NCBI RefSeq assembly: GCF_040529065.1 | Contig: NZ_CP132343.1 | Span: 248,001-312,000, forward strand | Length of the DNA: 64,000 nt | Source of the DNA: Xanthomonas sacchari | Lineage (GTDB): Bacteria > Pseudomonadota > Gammaproteobacteria > Xanthomonadales > Xanthomonadaceae | Direction of reading: 5' to 3' | Shown here: positions 15,770-26,100 of the stretch, in pieces | Layout of the letters: each line of letters opens with the position of its first letter | Numbering within the stretch: the stretch's first letter is position 1 | Program-made: the position numbers and the translations under genes | Notes under the pieces: model-generated | Database searches by the model: none | Told to the model about the DNA's origin: nothing | The model's input: only the letters and a program-made list of their open reading frames with translations

Positions 15770-17917
15770 ATGCCCTTTTCAAACTCCCTTGCCGCCTTTC
15801 TCACCCTAAGCCTAGCCCTCTCCACCACCGCCCACGCCGACGAAGGCATGTGGATACCGTCACAGATGCCGGAGTTGGCCAAGCCCCTGCGCGAGGCAGG
15901 ATTTCAGGGCGATCTACAAACGCTGGCCGAGGTGACGCAGCCGCCGTTGAGTGCGGTGGTCAAGGTCGGGGGCGGGACCGGGGCGTTCGTGTCCGGGGAG
16001 GGATTGCTGCTGACCAATCACCACGTCGCCTACGGGGTAATCCAGTACAACACCTCGGCCAAGGAGAACCTGATCGAGAACGGGTTCATCGCGCGGGATC
16101 GCGCCGACGAGCGCACGGCCAATCCGGATTTCCGGGTGCTGGTGACGGTGGGCTTCGACAAGGTCACCGATCGGGTGCTGGGGCCGGCCAAGGGCAAGAC
16201 CGGGCGGGCCTATTACGATGCGGTGGATGCGGCGAGCAAGCGCATCGTCGCCGACTGCGAGCGCGAGGCTGGAGTGCGCTGCAGCGTGGCCAACATGTAT
16301 TACGGCACCGATTTCTACCGGATCCGCCAGTTGGAGCTGCGCGACGTGCGTTTGGTGTATGCGCCGCCACGGGCGATCGGCAACTACGGCGACGAGATCG
16401 ACAATTTCATGTGGCCGCGGCACAGCGGCGATTTCACCTTGCTGCGCGCCTATGTGCGCAAGGACGGCAAGCCGGCGGACTACAGTGCCGACAACGTGCC
16501 CTACCAGCCACCGGCGCATCTGCAGATCGCCACCGATGGGCCGAAGGCCGGCGACTTCGCGATGCTGGCTGGCTACCCCGGCATCACCTACCGGCATCGC
16601 ACGGCGGCCGAGTTCGCCGAGCAGGTGGAGGCGACGCTGCCGCAGCGGGTGGCGGTGCTGGACCAGTTGATCGGGGTGATCGAGGCGGCGGGCAAGGCCG
16701 ATGCAGAGGCGCGCACGCGCTACGCGTCGCAGCTGCAGTCGCTGAAGAACAACCGCAAGCGCGCCGCCGGCGAATTGGAAGGGCTGCAGCGTAGCGATGC
16801 GGTGCGGCTGCGCGCGGAGGACGAGCGAGGCATGCTCGCGGCGACCCACGGCAGCGATGCGCGCGATATCGCGGCGTTGCAGAAGCTGCTCGGCCAGGCG
16901 TCGGCGTTGCGCGAGCGCGATCTGCTGTTGGGCTTGATCGCCACGCAGACCCAGGCGCTGCGCTCGGCACTGACGCTGGAGCGGCTGCGACTGGAGGCGG
17001 GTAAGCCGGACGACCGGCGCGAGAGCGGCTACCAGCAGCGCGACCTAACGCTGATCGAGGGCATGCTCAAGCAGGTGCAGCGCCGCTATTCGCCGACCGT
17101 GGAGAAGGCGCTGCTGACGACGTTGTTGACCCGCTACCAGCAATTGCCGGATGCCCAGCGGGTACCGGAGTTCGATGCGGCGTTCGGGCGGACCCCGGCG
17201 CAATTGCAGGCGGTGCTGGACAAGGCCTATGCCGGCACAGCGCTGGGCACCGAGGCCGAGCGGCTGTCGCGCTTCGTCGACGCGCGCGAGGGCAAGGCGC
17301 TTGCGGCCGATCCATTGCTGGCGCTGGCCGCCACGCTGGTGCCGGCGCAGCTGCGGCTGGACGACGAGCGCAAGGCGCGCGAGGGCGAGCAGTTGCGGCT
17401 GCGCCCGGCCTACATGCGTGCGCTGTTCGCCTGGCGCAAGCAGCAGGGTCGTGCGGTGTATCCGGATGCCAACAGCACGCTGCGGATCAGCTATGGCCGC
17501 GTCGAGCCGCTGGCGCCGCGCGACGCGGTCAGCTTCGCGCCGCTGACCACGGTGGCCGGCATCGTCGAAAAGAACACCGGCAAGGAGCCGTTCGATGCGC
17601 CCAAGCCGCTGCTGGCGGCGATCGCCAAGGGCGATTTCGGCAGCACGGTCGATCCGCAGTCGAAGACGCAGCCGGTAAACTTCCTGACCAACCTGGACAC
17701 CACCGGCGGCAACTCCGGCTCGCCGGTGCTCAATGCACGCGGCGAGTTGATTGGGCTGAACTTCGACAGCAACTGGGAGGCGGTCAGCGCCAGTTGGTGG
17801 TACGACCCGCGCTACAAACGCGCCATCCATGTGGACATGCGCTATCTGCGCTGGTTGATGGCCAAGGTGTATCCGGCGCCGCAATTGCTGAAGGAGTTGA
17901 ACGTTCCGCAGGAGTGA
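15770..17917 (+). CDS. S46 family dipeptidyl-peptidase (DPP7/DPP11 type)
   Basis: A 715-aa periplasmic serine exopeptidase with a signal peptide ending TAHADEG. It has a chymotrypsin-like catalytic region split by a helical domain: TNHHVAYG (His84/85) near the N-terminus and GGNSGSP (Ser649) near the C-terminus. It removes dipeptides from peptide N-termini for nutrition. The residue aligned with the specificity position of DPP11 (Arg673 in the Porphyromonas enzyme) is Ser667 (NFDSNWE), so an Asp/Glu-specific DPP11 activity is unlikely and a DPP7-like hydrophobic preference is more likely. It is a single gene, back in the GC-rich host style (65 percent in a sampled row), and marks the end of the AT-rich island. 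Confidence 0.92.
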   Translation: MPFSNSLAAFLTLSLALSTTAHADEGMWIPSQMPELAKPLREAGFQGDLQTLAEVTQPPLSAVVKVGGGTGAFVSGEGLLLTNHHVAYGVIQYNTSAKENLIENGFIARDRADERTANPDFRVLVTVGFDKVTDRVLGPAKGKTGRAYYDAVDAASKRIVADCEREAGVRCSVANMYYGTDFYRIRQLELRDVRLVYAPPRAIGNYGDEIDNFMWPRHSGDFTLLRAYVRKDGKPADYSADNVPYQPPAHLQIATDGPKAGDFAMLAGYPGITYRHRTAAEFAEQVEATLPQRVAVLDQLIGVIEAAGKADAEARTRYASQLQSLKNNRKRAAGELEGLQRSDAVRLRAEDERGMLAATHGSDARDIAALQKLLGQASALRERDLLLGLIATQTQALRSALTLERLRLEAGKPDDRRESGYQQRDLTLIEGMLKQVQRRYSPTVEKALLTTLLTRYQQLPDAQRVPEFDAAFGRTPAQLQAVLDKAYAGTALGTEAERLSRFVDAREGKALAADPLLALAATLVPAQLRLDDERKAREGEQLRLRPAYMRALFAWRKQQGRAVYPDANSTLRISYGRVEPLAPRDAVSFAPLTTVAGIVEKNTGKEPFDAPKPLLAAIAKGDFGSTVDPQSKTQPVNFLTNLDTTGGNSGSPVLNARGELIGLNFDSNWEAVSASWWYDPRYKRAIHVDMRYLRWLMAKVYPAPQLLKELNVPQE

Positions 17918-18029
17918 TTGGGCGGTTTGGGATGCGTGTGTCGCTTGGCGTTGCCTCTAGTGGAATAGGCATGCACTGTGCCCTGTGCGCTCATGTGGCG
18001 GCGGCATCGTCCGCCATGGCTTCGGAAGC

Positions 18030-18048
18030 GTGAGCCCTCAGCGCTCAC
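18030..18048 (+). terminator. Hairpin after the S46 peptidase gene
   Basis: GTGAGC and GCTCAC form a 6-bp stem around a 7-nt loop. There is no T-run, so it may act only weakly or as an RNA end-protecting stem. Confidence 0.35.
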
Positions 18049-18108
18049 CTCGATGCAGTGTGCCGTCGGAGATCAGAAAGACGATCCCGATACAGGACAC
18101 CGTCATGC

Positions 18109-18132
18109 GTCGGGACTGAAGTCCCTCCCACA
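18109..18132. repeat. REP palindrome, class B (copy 1)
   Basis: The core GGGACTGAAGTCCC plus TCCCACA is the variant form of the class A REP, with both stem arms changed together. It sits in the 316-nt gap between the S46 peptidase and the glycosylase. Apart from the hairpin at 18030, that gap shows nothing else. Confidence 0.8.
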
Positions 18133-18233
18133 ATGAGCATCATGCGCTGCGGTCGGGAGACCGACGTCATGGGTGTGGGCCGCGCCGGCCGCGGCTCACT
18201 CCGCCACTGCGATACAGCGCTTAGACTGATCCG

Positions 18234-18848
18234 ATGGAACCACTAGCCGCTACGCCACTGCCACGCGCGTTCTACGCGCGCGATGCGCGCGTGGTGGCGC
18301 CGGAGCTGTTGAACAAGCTGCTTGTCAGTGCCGATGGTCGTTGCGGGCGCATCGTCGAGGTGGAGGCCTACTGCGGTGCGGAGGATCCGGCGGCGCACTC
18401 GTTCCGCGGCATGACGCCGCGCACACGCGTAATGTTCGGCCCGCCTGGGCATCTGTACGTGTACTTCATCTACGGCATGCATTGGGCCCTCAATGCAGTA
18501 TGCGGTGGCGCGCCGGGGCATGCGGTGCTGATCCGCGCCTTATCGCCTGTGGCCGGGATCGAGGCGATGCAGTCGGCACGCGGCGCGGTGCGCGCCGCCG
18601 ATCTCACCCGTGGGCCGGGGCGCCTGGCCAAGGCGCTGGGTGTTACGGGCGCGGACAACGGGCTGGACCTGACCACGCTGCAGTCGCGCCTGTGGCTAGG
18701 GCAGGACGGGACGCCGCCGCCTCCTGCGCCGGTCGTCACCACGCGGATCGGTATCAGCAAGGCAATGGAGGCGCCGTGGCGCTGGCATGTGCCCGACGAG
18801 CCAAACGTGTCGCGCTTTGTGGTGGGTCGGGTGAAGCGCCGCGGGTAG
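18234..18848 (+). CDS. mpg: DNA-3-methyladenine glycosylase (AAG/MPG family)
   Basis: A 204-aa base-excision repair enzyme of the mammalian-type MPG fold. It removes 3-methyladenine, 7-methylguanine and hypoxanthine from DNA. Family motifs present are [27 protein letters not shown] (with the catalytic Glu and the AHS[YF]RG loop), [25 protein letters not shown], and [11 protein letters not shown] followed by GLDLT. The length is normal for bacteria. It is transcribed alone, flanked by REP elements on both sides. Confidence 0.94.
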   Translation: MEPLAATPLPRAFYARDARVVAPELLNKLLVSADGRCGRIVEVEAYCGAEDPAAHSFRGMTPRTRVMFGPPGHLYVYFIYGMHWALNAVCGGAPGHAVLIRALSPVAGIEAMQSARGAVRAADLTRGPGRLAKALGVTGADNGLDLTTLQSRLWLGQDGTPPPPAPVVTTRIGISKAMEAPWRWHVPDEPNVSRFVVGRVKRRG

Positions 18849-18997
18849 CGTGGCGCTCGTAGGCATCGTCGCACTACACGCTGCAAGAGGGTCAGTGCCT
18901 TGCCAGCCGTTACGAGTGAAAGGCCGCAATGCGCTGGTGACGGAAGGCGCTTTGGCTCGGAGACGAACGCATTTGCTCAGGTTCCTTCGCTTCGTTC

Positions 18998-19020
18998 GTC
19001 GCGGCCGAAGCCGCTCCTAC
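18998..19020. repeat. REP palindrome, class A (copy 2, stem G-C variant)
   Basis: Core GCGGCCGAAGCCGC plus TCCTAC. One T of the left stem arm is C, leaving a mismatch next to the loop. The preceding TTCGTTCGTC is shared with the copy at 22488. Confidence 0.75.
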
Positions 19021-19088
19021 GACGGGCAAGCTGCGTCACCACCGCCACAAACGGGCGCATGGCTGAGGATATGCCGACAAGGCACACC

Positions 19089-19634
19089 CTAGGCGATTGC
19101 GGCGCTTGCATCCAGTTGCGCGATGGAATCGGCCACAACCGTGGCGAACGGTGCGTCCACGTCCACCGAGATCACGTCGGCCTCGTCCAGCGGCAGTTCG
19201 AGTGTATCGAGCTGGCTTTGCAGCAACGCCGGCGGCATGAAATGGCCATGGCGCGCGGCCAGGCGTTCGGCGATCACGTGCGCGGCCGCGTGCAGGAACA
19301 CGAAACGCATCGGCACGCCGGTGTCGCGCAATTGTTGCCGATGCGCCTTGCGCAGCCCGGAGAAGGCCAGCACGACGCTATGCCCTGCATCGACGGACGC
19401 GCGCAGGCGTTGCGCCAGCGTCGCGACCCAGGGCGCGCGCTGCGCGTCGCTGAGCGGGATGCCATGCGCCATCTGCGCCTTGGCGGCGGCGCTGTGGAAG
19501 TCGTCGGCGTCCAGGAAGGTGAGTCCGTAGTATGCCGCCAGTGCCTGGGCGACGCTGGTCTTGCCGCTGCCGGACACGCCCATCACGACGATGGCTTCGG
19601 CGCGTGGCGGCGGGGATGAGGGGATGTGGGTCAC
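19089..19634 (-). CDS. gntK: Gluconokinase (GntK type)
   Basis: A P-loop carbohydrate kinase that phosphorylates D-gluconate to 6-phosphogluconate, feeding the Entner-Doudoroff and pentose phosphate routes. Seen are Walker A VVMGVSGSGKTSVAQALA, FLDADDFHSAAAKAQMAHGIPLSDAQRAPW (substrate-binding HS..K..M..G.PL.D..R..WL pattern) and SGLRKAHRQQLR. The open frame runs up to 19808, but the first 58 codons are low in protein-like content and cross a REP element. I favour the GTG at 19634, which gives a 181-aa protein of normal family length. The start is uncertain by some codons. Confidence 0.9.
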   Translation of the reverse strand: MTHIPSSPPPRAEAIVVMGVSGSGKTSVAQALAAYYGLTFLDADDFHSAAAKAQMAHGIPLSDAQRAPWVATLAQRLRASVDAGHSVVLAFSGLRKAHRQQLRDTGVPMRFVFLHAAAHVIAERLAARHGHFMPPALLQSQLDTLELPLDEADVISVDVDAPFATVVADSIAQLDASAAIA

Positions 19635-19767
19635 GTGCTGCGGTCCCGTGGGGTCGCCCAGATGATGCCAGTGTGGGCGTTGTGTGGACGTCAGTGATTC
19701 TGTAACTGGGTCTTGCGCTGCTGTTGAGATGTGCGCCGTGGCAACTGGGTTCTGTGTGGACGATGGC

Positions 19768-19791
19768 GTCGGGGCTGAAGCCCCTCCCACA
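19768..19791. repeat. REP palindrome, intermediate class
   Basis: The core GGGGCTGAAGCCCC plus TCCCACA is a third stem sequence with full pairing retained, intermediate between classes A and B. It lies upstream of gntK, between it and the AAA ATPase gene. Confidence 0.78.
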
Positions 19792-19850
19792 GGGACTCCA
19801 GCCGGCACTCCTGGTTCAGCACCCCGCGCTTGCAGGTTCCCGCGAGGCGT

Positions 19851-22283
19851 CTACATCGTCGCGTTCGCCGTCTCGACCAGATCGTCCCACTGCAGTCGCG
19901 TGCCGGAGGCATCGTCGCTGTGCTGCAAGGTGCGGCGAACGGCGCGACGCATCGCACGGCTGATCCAGTTGTGCAGGTCGCGGCCGGACTGGCCGTCGCT
20001 GCGATCGGCAATCCAGGACGCGGCGGCGGCGGCGTCGAGATCCAGCGGTTTGCCGCGCAGCAGGCGCGCGACGATGGCGGCCCGCGCCGCGTGGTCGGGC
20101 AGGGCGATGACGATCTGCCGGTCCAGCCGCGACAGCAGCGCCGGGTCGATCGCAGTGGCGTGGTTGCTGGCGGCCAGCAGGAACACCTGGCCCGCATGGC
20201 TGGAGACGCCGTCCAGCTCCTGCAGCAGTTGGCCGACGATCTCGCGGGTATACGCGTCGTCGCCGTCGCCGTCGGCACCGCGCGCCGGGGCGACGATGTC
20301 CAGTTCGTCGACAAACACGATGCACGGCGCCTGCGCCCGCGCGCGCTCGAACGCCGCCTGCACGCGCTGGCCGGACTGGCCGAGGTAGCCGGCCTTGAGG
20401 TCGGCGCTGCTCAGGGCGATGAAGGCCAGGCCCGACTGGCTGGCGAGGATGCGCGCGACCTGGGTCTTGCCGGTGCCCGGCGGGCCGACCATCAGGATCC
20501 CGCGCGGCACCGGCACGCCGAGCGTGGCCAGGGTCTCGGCGTTGCGCAGTTCCTTGCCCAGGCCGACGAATTCCTCGACCGTGGCGGCCGGCAGCACGAT
20601 GTCGTCCCAGCCCAGCGTGGCGACGGCAGTGGAACCTTTGCCACGCAGCGCGCGCAGGTGCGCGAGCAGGGTGGCGTTGTCCAGCGTGCCGTCCACGCAC
20701 TCGGCTGCAACGCGCGCGACCAGCGTGTGCAGGTCGCGACCGGAGAGGCCGGTGCTGTCGGCGATCACCTGCGCGTCCGGCGCCAGGGTGAAACCGGCCC
20801 GCTGCAGCTCGGCGCCGAGGATGCGGGCGCGCGCCGCGGCGTCGGGCAGGCCGATGGCGATGCTGGCGGTGAAGCGCGACAGGATCGCGTCGTCCAGCAG
20901 CGCCGGGCGGTTGGTCGCGCCGATCACCAGCACCTGGCCATTTGCCGCATGGAAGCCGTCCCATTCGGCCAGGAACGTCTGCACCAGTTCGGCGCCGAAG
21001 CTGTCGCTGTCGGCGCCGCCACGGCGCGCGAACACGCTTTCGCATTCGTCGATGAACAGGATCGCCGGTGCGTGCGCGCGGCAGCGCTGCCAGATCGCCT
21101 GCACCTTGGGGCCGGTGTGGCCGACGTGCGCGGCCTTCAGGTCGGCCACGCCCAGCGCCTCGAAATGGCAGCCGGCATGACGCGCAAGCTTGCGCGCGAT
21201 CAGGGTTTTGCCGGTACCCGGCGGCCCGTGCAGGAGCATGCCTTTCGGCGCCGGCTGGCGCCCGGACACGAACAGGTCCACCAGTTTCAGGATCTGGTCG
21301 AGCGTGCTGTCGAGCAGCGCGACGTCGGCCCAGTGCCGTTGCACCGCATCCAGGCTCTGCAGCCGCTGCTGCAGCGCGCGTTGCTGGCCGCGCGCGACCT
21401 CCCAGGCCTGCACGTGGTCGTGCAGCGCGGCGATCGGCGCGCCATCGACGGCGGCGTCTTCGGCCAGTGCCAGTGCCAGCGATTGCAGCGACGGCGTAGC
21501 GTCGGCGGCCAGGTCGGCGTCGAGGAGGATCAGGGCCGCTGCGTGGGTGGCATCGGGCAGCACGACCAGCGCCTGCAGCCGCGGGTCCTCGCTGCCGTCG
21601 TGCAAGGCCAGCAGCCGCGCACCGGACAGATCGCCATGCGTGGCGGGAATGGACCAGCGCCCGTGCAGGGCGCGCTGCGGCCAGGGCGCGCGGGTCACCG
21701 GATAGGTCGACCCTGGATCATGCTGCGCGGCATCGGCCACCTGCACCAGCGCCAGCGGCAGGCGTGCGAACGCCTGCAGTGCGCGCCGTTCGGCATGGCT
21801 GTGGTGCCACGCCAGCAACTGCGCACCGGCGACGACCAGCAGGCCGTACGCCAGCAGCGAGGGCAGCAGGCTTTGCAGCAGCAGGCCGCCATCGCCGTGC
21901 AGGCCGACCTGGCGCCACCAGACGAGGAAGCTGCGCGTCTCGCCCAGCCAGTGTGCGCTGGTCCACGGCAGGACCAGCACCAGCATGCCGATCAAGGCCG
22001 CGCGCCAGCGCCAATCCGGCAGCAGCGGCCGCAGCAGCAACGCCGATCCCCAGGCGCGGCGGCGCTCGCGCCGTACCGCCGCCCGCGCCGCACTCTTGGC
22101 GTGCGCAGCGAAGCGGTGCCGGATTGCGGCCGCCGCCTGCTCCACGGCAGGCAGATGCCGCTCGATATCCGCATCGGCCTGCGCCTGGCGCGACTGCGCC
22201 TGCTGCACCTGCGCGAGCAGGCGCTGCGTCTGCTGTTGCAGCGACGGCGGGGGCGTCGGCACGGCGGCCGGGATGCCGGACAT
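19851..22283 (-). CDS. Membrane-anchored tandem AAA ATPase (Cdc48-like)
   Basis: An 810-aa protein. The N-terminal 70 residues are Gln/Ala-rich and probably coiled-coil. Two hydrophobic segments follow (about 95-112, AALIGMLVLVLPWTSAHWL, and about 138-160). A regulatory linker leads to two classical AAA modules. The first has Walker A GPPGTGKTLIARKLA (about residue 352) and Walker B ILFIDECES. The second has GPPGTGKTQVARILA (about residue 598) and IVFVDELD. Each module has a sensor-1 Asn (GATNRPALLDDAILSRF, AASNHATAIDPALLSRLD). Tandem type-II AAA modules are typical of Cdc48/p97 unfoldases, but no protease domain or known adaptor is fused here. The substrate is unknown. It is transcribed alone. 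Confidence 0.82.
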   Translation of the reverse strand: MSGIPAAVPTPPPSLQQQTQRLLAQVQQAQSRQAQADADIERHLPAVEQAAAAIRHRFAAHAKSAARAAVRRERRRAWGSALLLRPLLPDWRWRAALIGMLVLVLPWTSAHWLGETRSFLVWWRQVGLHGDGGLLLQSLLPSLLAYGLLVVAGAQLLAWHHSHAERRALQAFARLPLALVQVADAAQHDPGSTYPVTRAPWPQRALHGRWSIPATHGDLSGARLLALHDGSEDPRLQALVVLPDATHAAALILLDADLAADATPSLQSLALALAEDAAVDGAPIAALHDHVQAWEVARGQQRALQQRLQSLDAVQRHWADVALLDSTLDQILKLVDLFVSGRQPAPKGMLLHGPPGTGKTLIARKLARHAGCHFEALGVADLKAAHVGHTGPKVQAIWQRCRAHAPAILFIDECESVFARRGGADSDSFGAELVQTFLAEWDGFHAANGQVLVIGATNRPALLDDAILSRFTASIAIGLPDAAARARILGAELQRAGFTLAPDAQVIADSTGLSGRDLHTLVARVAAECVDGTLDNATLLAHLRALRGKGSTAVATLGWDDIVLPAATVEEFVGLGKELRNAETLATLGVPVPRGILMVGPPGTGKTQVARILASQSGLAFIALSSADLKAGYLGQSGQRVQAAFERARAQAPCIVFVDELDIVAPARGADGDGDDAYTREIVGQLLQELDGVSSHAGQVFLLAASNHATAIDPALLSRLDRQIVIALPDHAARAAIVARLLRGKPLDLDAAAAASWIADRSDGQSGRDLHNWISRAMRRAVRRTLQHSDDASGTRLQWDDLVETANATM

Positions 22284-22487
22284 CAGCGGGAGCGGGCGCA
22301 GGTGGTCACCGCGCGCATCTTAGCCTGAGCGCCGGTGGGGCTGCGGTTGCTGTCTGCTGATGGATATTGCCCGCGTTGGACACGGCAGGCAGGCGCGTGA
22401 AGCGGTTGCTGCCGTGGGAGGAGGCATCTTGGAGAAAGCTAGGGCGCGAGGCGCAGGGCGGGTCTTTAGACCATCGCGGCTTCGTTC

Positions 22488-22510
22488 GTCGCGGCTGAAG
22501 CCGCTCCTAC
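22488..22510. repeat. REP palindrome, class A (copy 3)
   Basis: Core GCGGCTGAAGCCGC plus TCCTAC, preceded by GCTTCGTTCGTC as in the copy at 18998. Confidence 0.85.
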
Positions 22511-22745
22511 GCATGGATTGCAGCTCCATGATGGCAGCCCATGATGGCTGTTGCAGTTGCTTTGGTTGTTGCCTTTGCCTTATCGGGTTCCCTTCCGAAG
22601 TGGCGGCCAGCGCGGGGAAAAACCCGAAGGGCGGCGTACATGGATGTACGCCGTCCGCGGCAGGGGCAGGATGCCCCTTCCGCGGATCCCCGTGATGGAC
22701 GCGGACCCGGAGCGCGCAGCGCGGAGGGCGCGAGGCAGGGTGTGC

Positions 22746-22785
22746 TTTCTTTTGGTTACTTTTCTTTGCACAAGCAAAGAAAAGT
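22746..22785. repeat. Long AT-rich palindrome
   Basis: AGTTACTTTTCTTTGC-type arms face each other across a 6-nt centre (TTTCTTTGC ACAA GCAAAGAAA), followed by CTCGCCGCAAGGCG. The arms pair almost perfectly. To my knowledge similar elements recur between genes in Xanthomonas relatives. It could act as a bidirectional terminator or a mobile palindrome. Confidence 0.65.
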
Positions 22786-23155
22786 AACTCGCCGCAAGGC
22801 GAAAGCTTTGCCTTGTCGTGGCTGCAGCGCCAAAAGGGTCCTACAAATCAACAGCAAAAGCAGAAGCAGAAGCAGAGCCTGCGGCATGCCTGCGTCTGCC
22901 GCGGACATTGGATGCCGCACCGCAACCGAGCGGTGATTCTGCTTAACTGGGCTGCGTGCAAAGGGGGCGCAGGAAAAGAGGCGAGAAGCGCCGTGCTCGC
23001 CGTTGGGGGGTGTAGGCGCAGCCGCCTCACCTGCCTCGCGGCGCCCAGCCTGGTGCACGCGCAGCCCAAGCGAGACGCAGCGAGCCCCGAACTCCCGACC
23101 ACGCCGAAACGCCGCGCACCCTCTAGACTGCACGCATCGTCATGGGGACTCACCT

Positions 23156-26100
23156 TTGGTTTCCAGTTGGATCCTGCTGCTGGTATCGGTCGGCTATGCG
23201 GCGCTGCTGTTCGCGGTGGCGTGGTGGGGCGACCGCCGTCCGCTGTACCCGGAGCGGCCGTGGCTGCGGCCGGCGGTGTACAGCCTGGCGCTGGCCGTGT
23301 ACTGCTCGTCGTGGACGTTCTATGGCGCGGTCGGCAGCGCAGTGCGCAACGGCGCCGGCTACCTGCCGATCTACCTGGGCCCGCTGCTGATGCTGCTGTT
23401 CGGCTGGCGCATCGTCGAGCGCCTGGCGTTGATCGCGCGCAGCGAGAACACCGTGTCCATCGCCGACTTCATTTCCTCGCGCTACGGCCGCTCGCGGCGC
23501 CTGGCCGCGCTGGTGGCGGTGATCGCCCTGGTCGGCGTGGTGCCGTACCTGGCGCTGCAGTACAAGGCGGTGGCGATGAGCCTGCAGGTGCTCAGCGGCC
23601 AGTCCAGCACCGGTGCGCCGTTCTATGCCGATCCGGCGCTGTACGTGGCCCTGGGGATGGCGCTGTTCGCCACCTTGTTCGGCACCCGCCAGGTCGATGC
23701 CACCGAGCACCACCACGGCATGATGCTGGCGATCGCGCTGGAGTCGGTAGTCAAGCTGCTGGCGATGGTGGCGGTGGGCGTGTTCGCCTACGTGTGGCTG
23801 TCCGCGCGCGACGGCGGCCAGGTGCTGGCGTCGACGCGCACGCTGTTCCAGAACACCCCGCCGGTGGGCTTCATCTCGCAGACCCTGCTCAGCTTCCTGG
23901 CGCTGGTGTGCCTGCCGCGGCAGTTCCACGTGGCGGTGGTGGAGTGCAGCGACGTCGGCGACATCCGCAAGGCGCGTTGGCTGTTCGGCCTGTACCTGGT
24001 GCTGATCTCGGCGATGGTGGTGCCGATCGCCGCCGCCGGCATCGCGCTGTTCGGCGGCGGCGACGTGGCCGACGACAGCATCGTGCTGGCATTGCCGCTG
24101 GCCGAAAGCCGCACCGCACTGGCGCTGGTCGCCTATGTGGGCGGGTTCTCCGCCGCCACCGGCATGGTCATCGTCTCCAGCATCGCGCTGGCGACGATGA
24201 TCAGCAACGACCTGGTGATGCCGGTGCTGCTGCGCCGCCGCGGGCACCAGGCCGCCGGCGCCGACGTGGCCTCGAAGGTGCTGTGGATCCGCCGCCTGGC
24301 GATCCTGCTGCTGGCGCTGATCGCCTACGGCTATTACCGCAGCAGCAGCAACGACACCACGCTGGCGTCGTACGGCCTGATGGCCTTCGCCGCGGTGGCG
24401 CAGTTCGCGCCGGGCGTGATCGGCGGGCTGTACTGGCGCGGCGCCAGCCGCAAGGGTGTGGAGACCGGCATGGTGCTGGGCTTCGCCACCTGGATCTACA
24501 CGCTGCTGCTGCCGGCACTGACCCAGGCCGGCTGGCTGGCGCCGGCGTGGCTGCTGGATGGGCCGTTCGGCATCTCCTGGCTGCGCCCGCAGCAGTTGTT
24601 CGGCATGAGCGGCTGGGACCCGCTGGCGCACGGCACGTTCTGGTCGCTGCTGGTCAACGTCGGCACGATGATGTTTGTGTCGGCGCGCTGGCGACCGGGC
24701 CTGGACGAGCGCCTGCGCGCGGCGCCGTTCCTGGAGCCGTACTCGCAGCGCCCGGCGGTGGCCGGCGACTGGCTCGGGCAGGTGCGCGTGGTGGATCTGC
24801 AGGCGCTGGCCGAGCGCATGGTCGGCGAGCGTCATGCCCGCCGTGCCTTCGCCGAACAGGCGCAATTGCTTGGCCGCGAGCCGCAGCCCACCGCGGTGGC
24901 CGACCGGGTCTGGGTGCAGTTCACCGAACGCCTGCTCGCCGCCTCGATCGGCGCGGCCTCTGCGCGCCTGGTGCTGACCAGCCTGCTGCGCGGCTCGGGC
25001 ATGGACTTGGGCGAGGTGGTGGCAGTGCTCGACGAGGCCGGGCAGGAGCTGCGCTTCAACCGCGAGATCCTGTCCACCACGCTGGAGAACATCAGTGCCG
25101 GGGTCAGCGTGGTCGATCCGGCGATGCGCCTGACCGCGTGGAACCGCCGCTACCAGCAGATGTTCGGCTATCCCGACGGCATGCTCTACGTCGGCCGCCC
25201 GGTCGCCGACCTGATCCGCTACAACGCCGAGCGCGGCGAACTCGGCGGTGGCCAGGTGGAAGATCAGATCGCCCGCCGCATCGCGCACATGCGTGCCGGC
25301 ACCCCGCACGTTTTCGAGCGCACCCGCAGCGACGGCAAGGTGATCGAGATGCGCGGCCAGCCGCTGCCCGGCGGCGGCTACGTCACCAGCTACAACGACA
25401 TCACCGACTACAAGCGCGCCGAGCAGGCCCTGCTCGAGGCCAACGAGACCCTGGAACAGCGCGTGGCCGAGCGCTCGCGCGAGGCCGAGCTGGCGCAGCA
25501 GTCCAAGACCCGCTTCCTGGCCGCGATCAGCCACGACGTGCTGCAGCCGCTCAACGCCGCGCGGCTGTTCGCCTCGGCCTTGCGCGATGCGCACCAGAAC
25601 GAGGAGCAGCGGCATCTGGCCGAGCGCGTGGACGCCTCGCTGCGCGCCGCCGAGGAGCTGCTCGACGGCCTGCTCGATGTGTCGCGGCTGGACGCCGGCG
25701 GCCTGCGCCCGACCATCGAGGACATCGACGCCGGCCTGCTGCTGCGCGAACTGGCCGCGCAGTACAGTCCGATCGCCGCCGGCCGTGGCCTGCGCCTGCA
25801 CGTGCACGCGCGGCCGCTGTGGGTGCGCAGCGATCGCCGGCTGCTGCGCCGCGTTCTGCAGAACTTCCTCGCCAACGCGCTGCGCTATACCCGCCAGGGC
25901 CGCATCGTGCTCGGCATGCGCCGCCGCGGTGCGGCGCTGGAACTGCAGGTCTGGGACACCGGCCCCGGCATCCCGCCGCATCACATGCAGCAGATCTTCG
26001 ACGAGTTCCAGCGCTACCAGCAGCCGTTCGACTGGGGCGAGCAGGGGCTGGGCCTGGGCTTGTCGATCTGCCAGCGCATCTCGCGCCTGCTCGGCCACGA

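Larger units (their letters stand above)
22284..23155. other. Gene-free repeat-rich gap
   Basis: About 870 nt without a credible gene. It holds a class A REP (22488), a G/C-rich repeat-like block (about 22560-22740) that ends in the TTACTTTTCTTTGC palindrome (22746-22785), and a short CAGAAG/CAAAAG simple repeat (22850-22880). Short open frames exist on both strands but read as low-complexity Ala/Arg/Leu text. Transcription of the sensor kinase gene must start in the last part. Confidence 0.6.

Noticed and set aside
22541-23133. Several 60-130-codon open frames on both strands in the gap before the sensor kinase
   Set aside because: They run through REP, palindrome and simple-repeat DNA (for example a run of ten Leu) and share no protein-like pattern.
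23926-23941. parS-like TTCCACGTGG within the sensor kinase gene
   Set aside because: Only the central ten bases fit the parS consensus and the outer arms do not. It lies in a coding region far from parAB.
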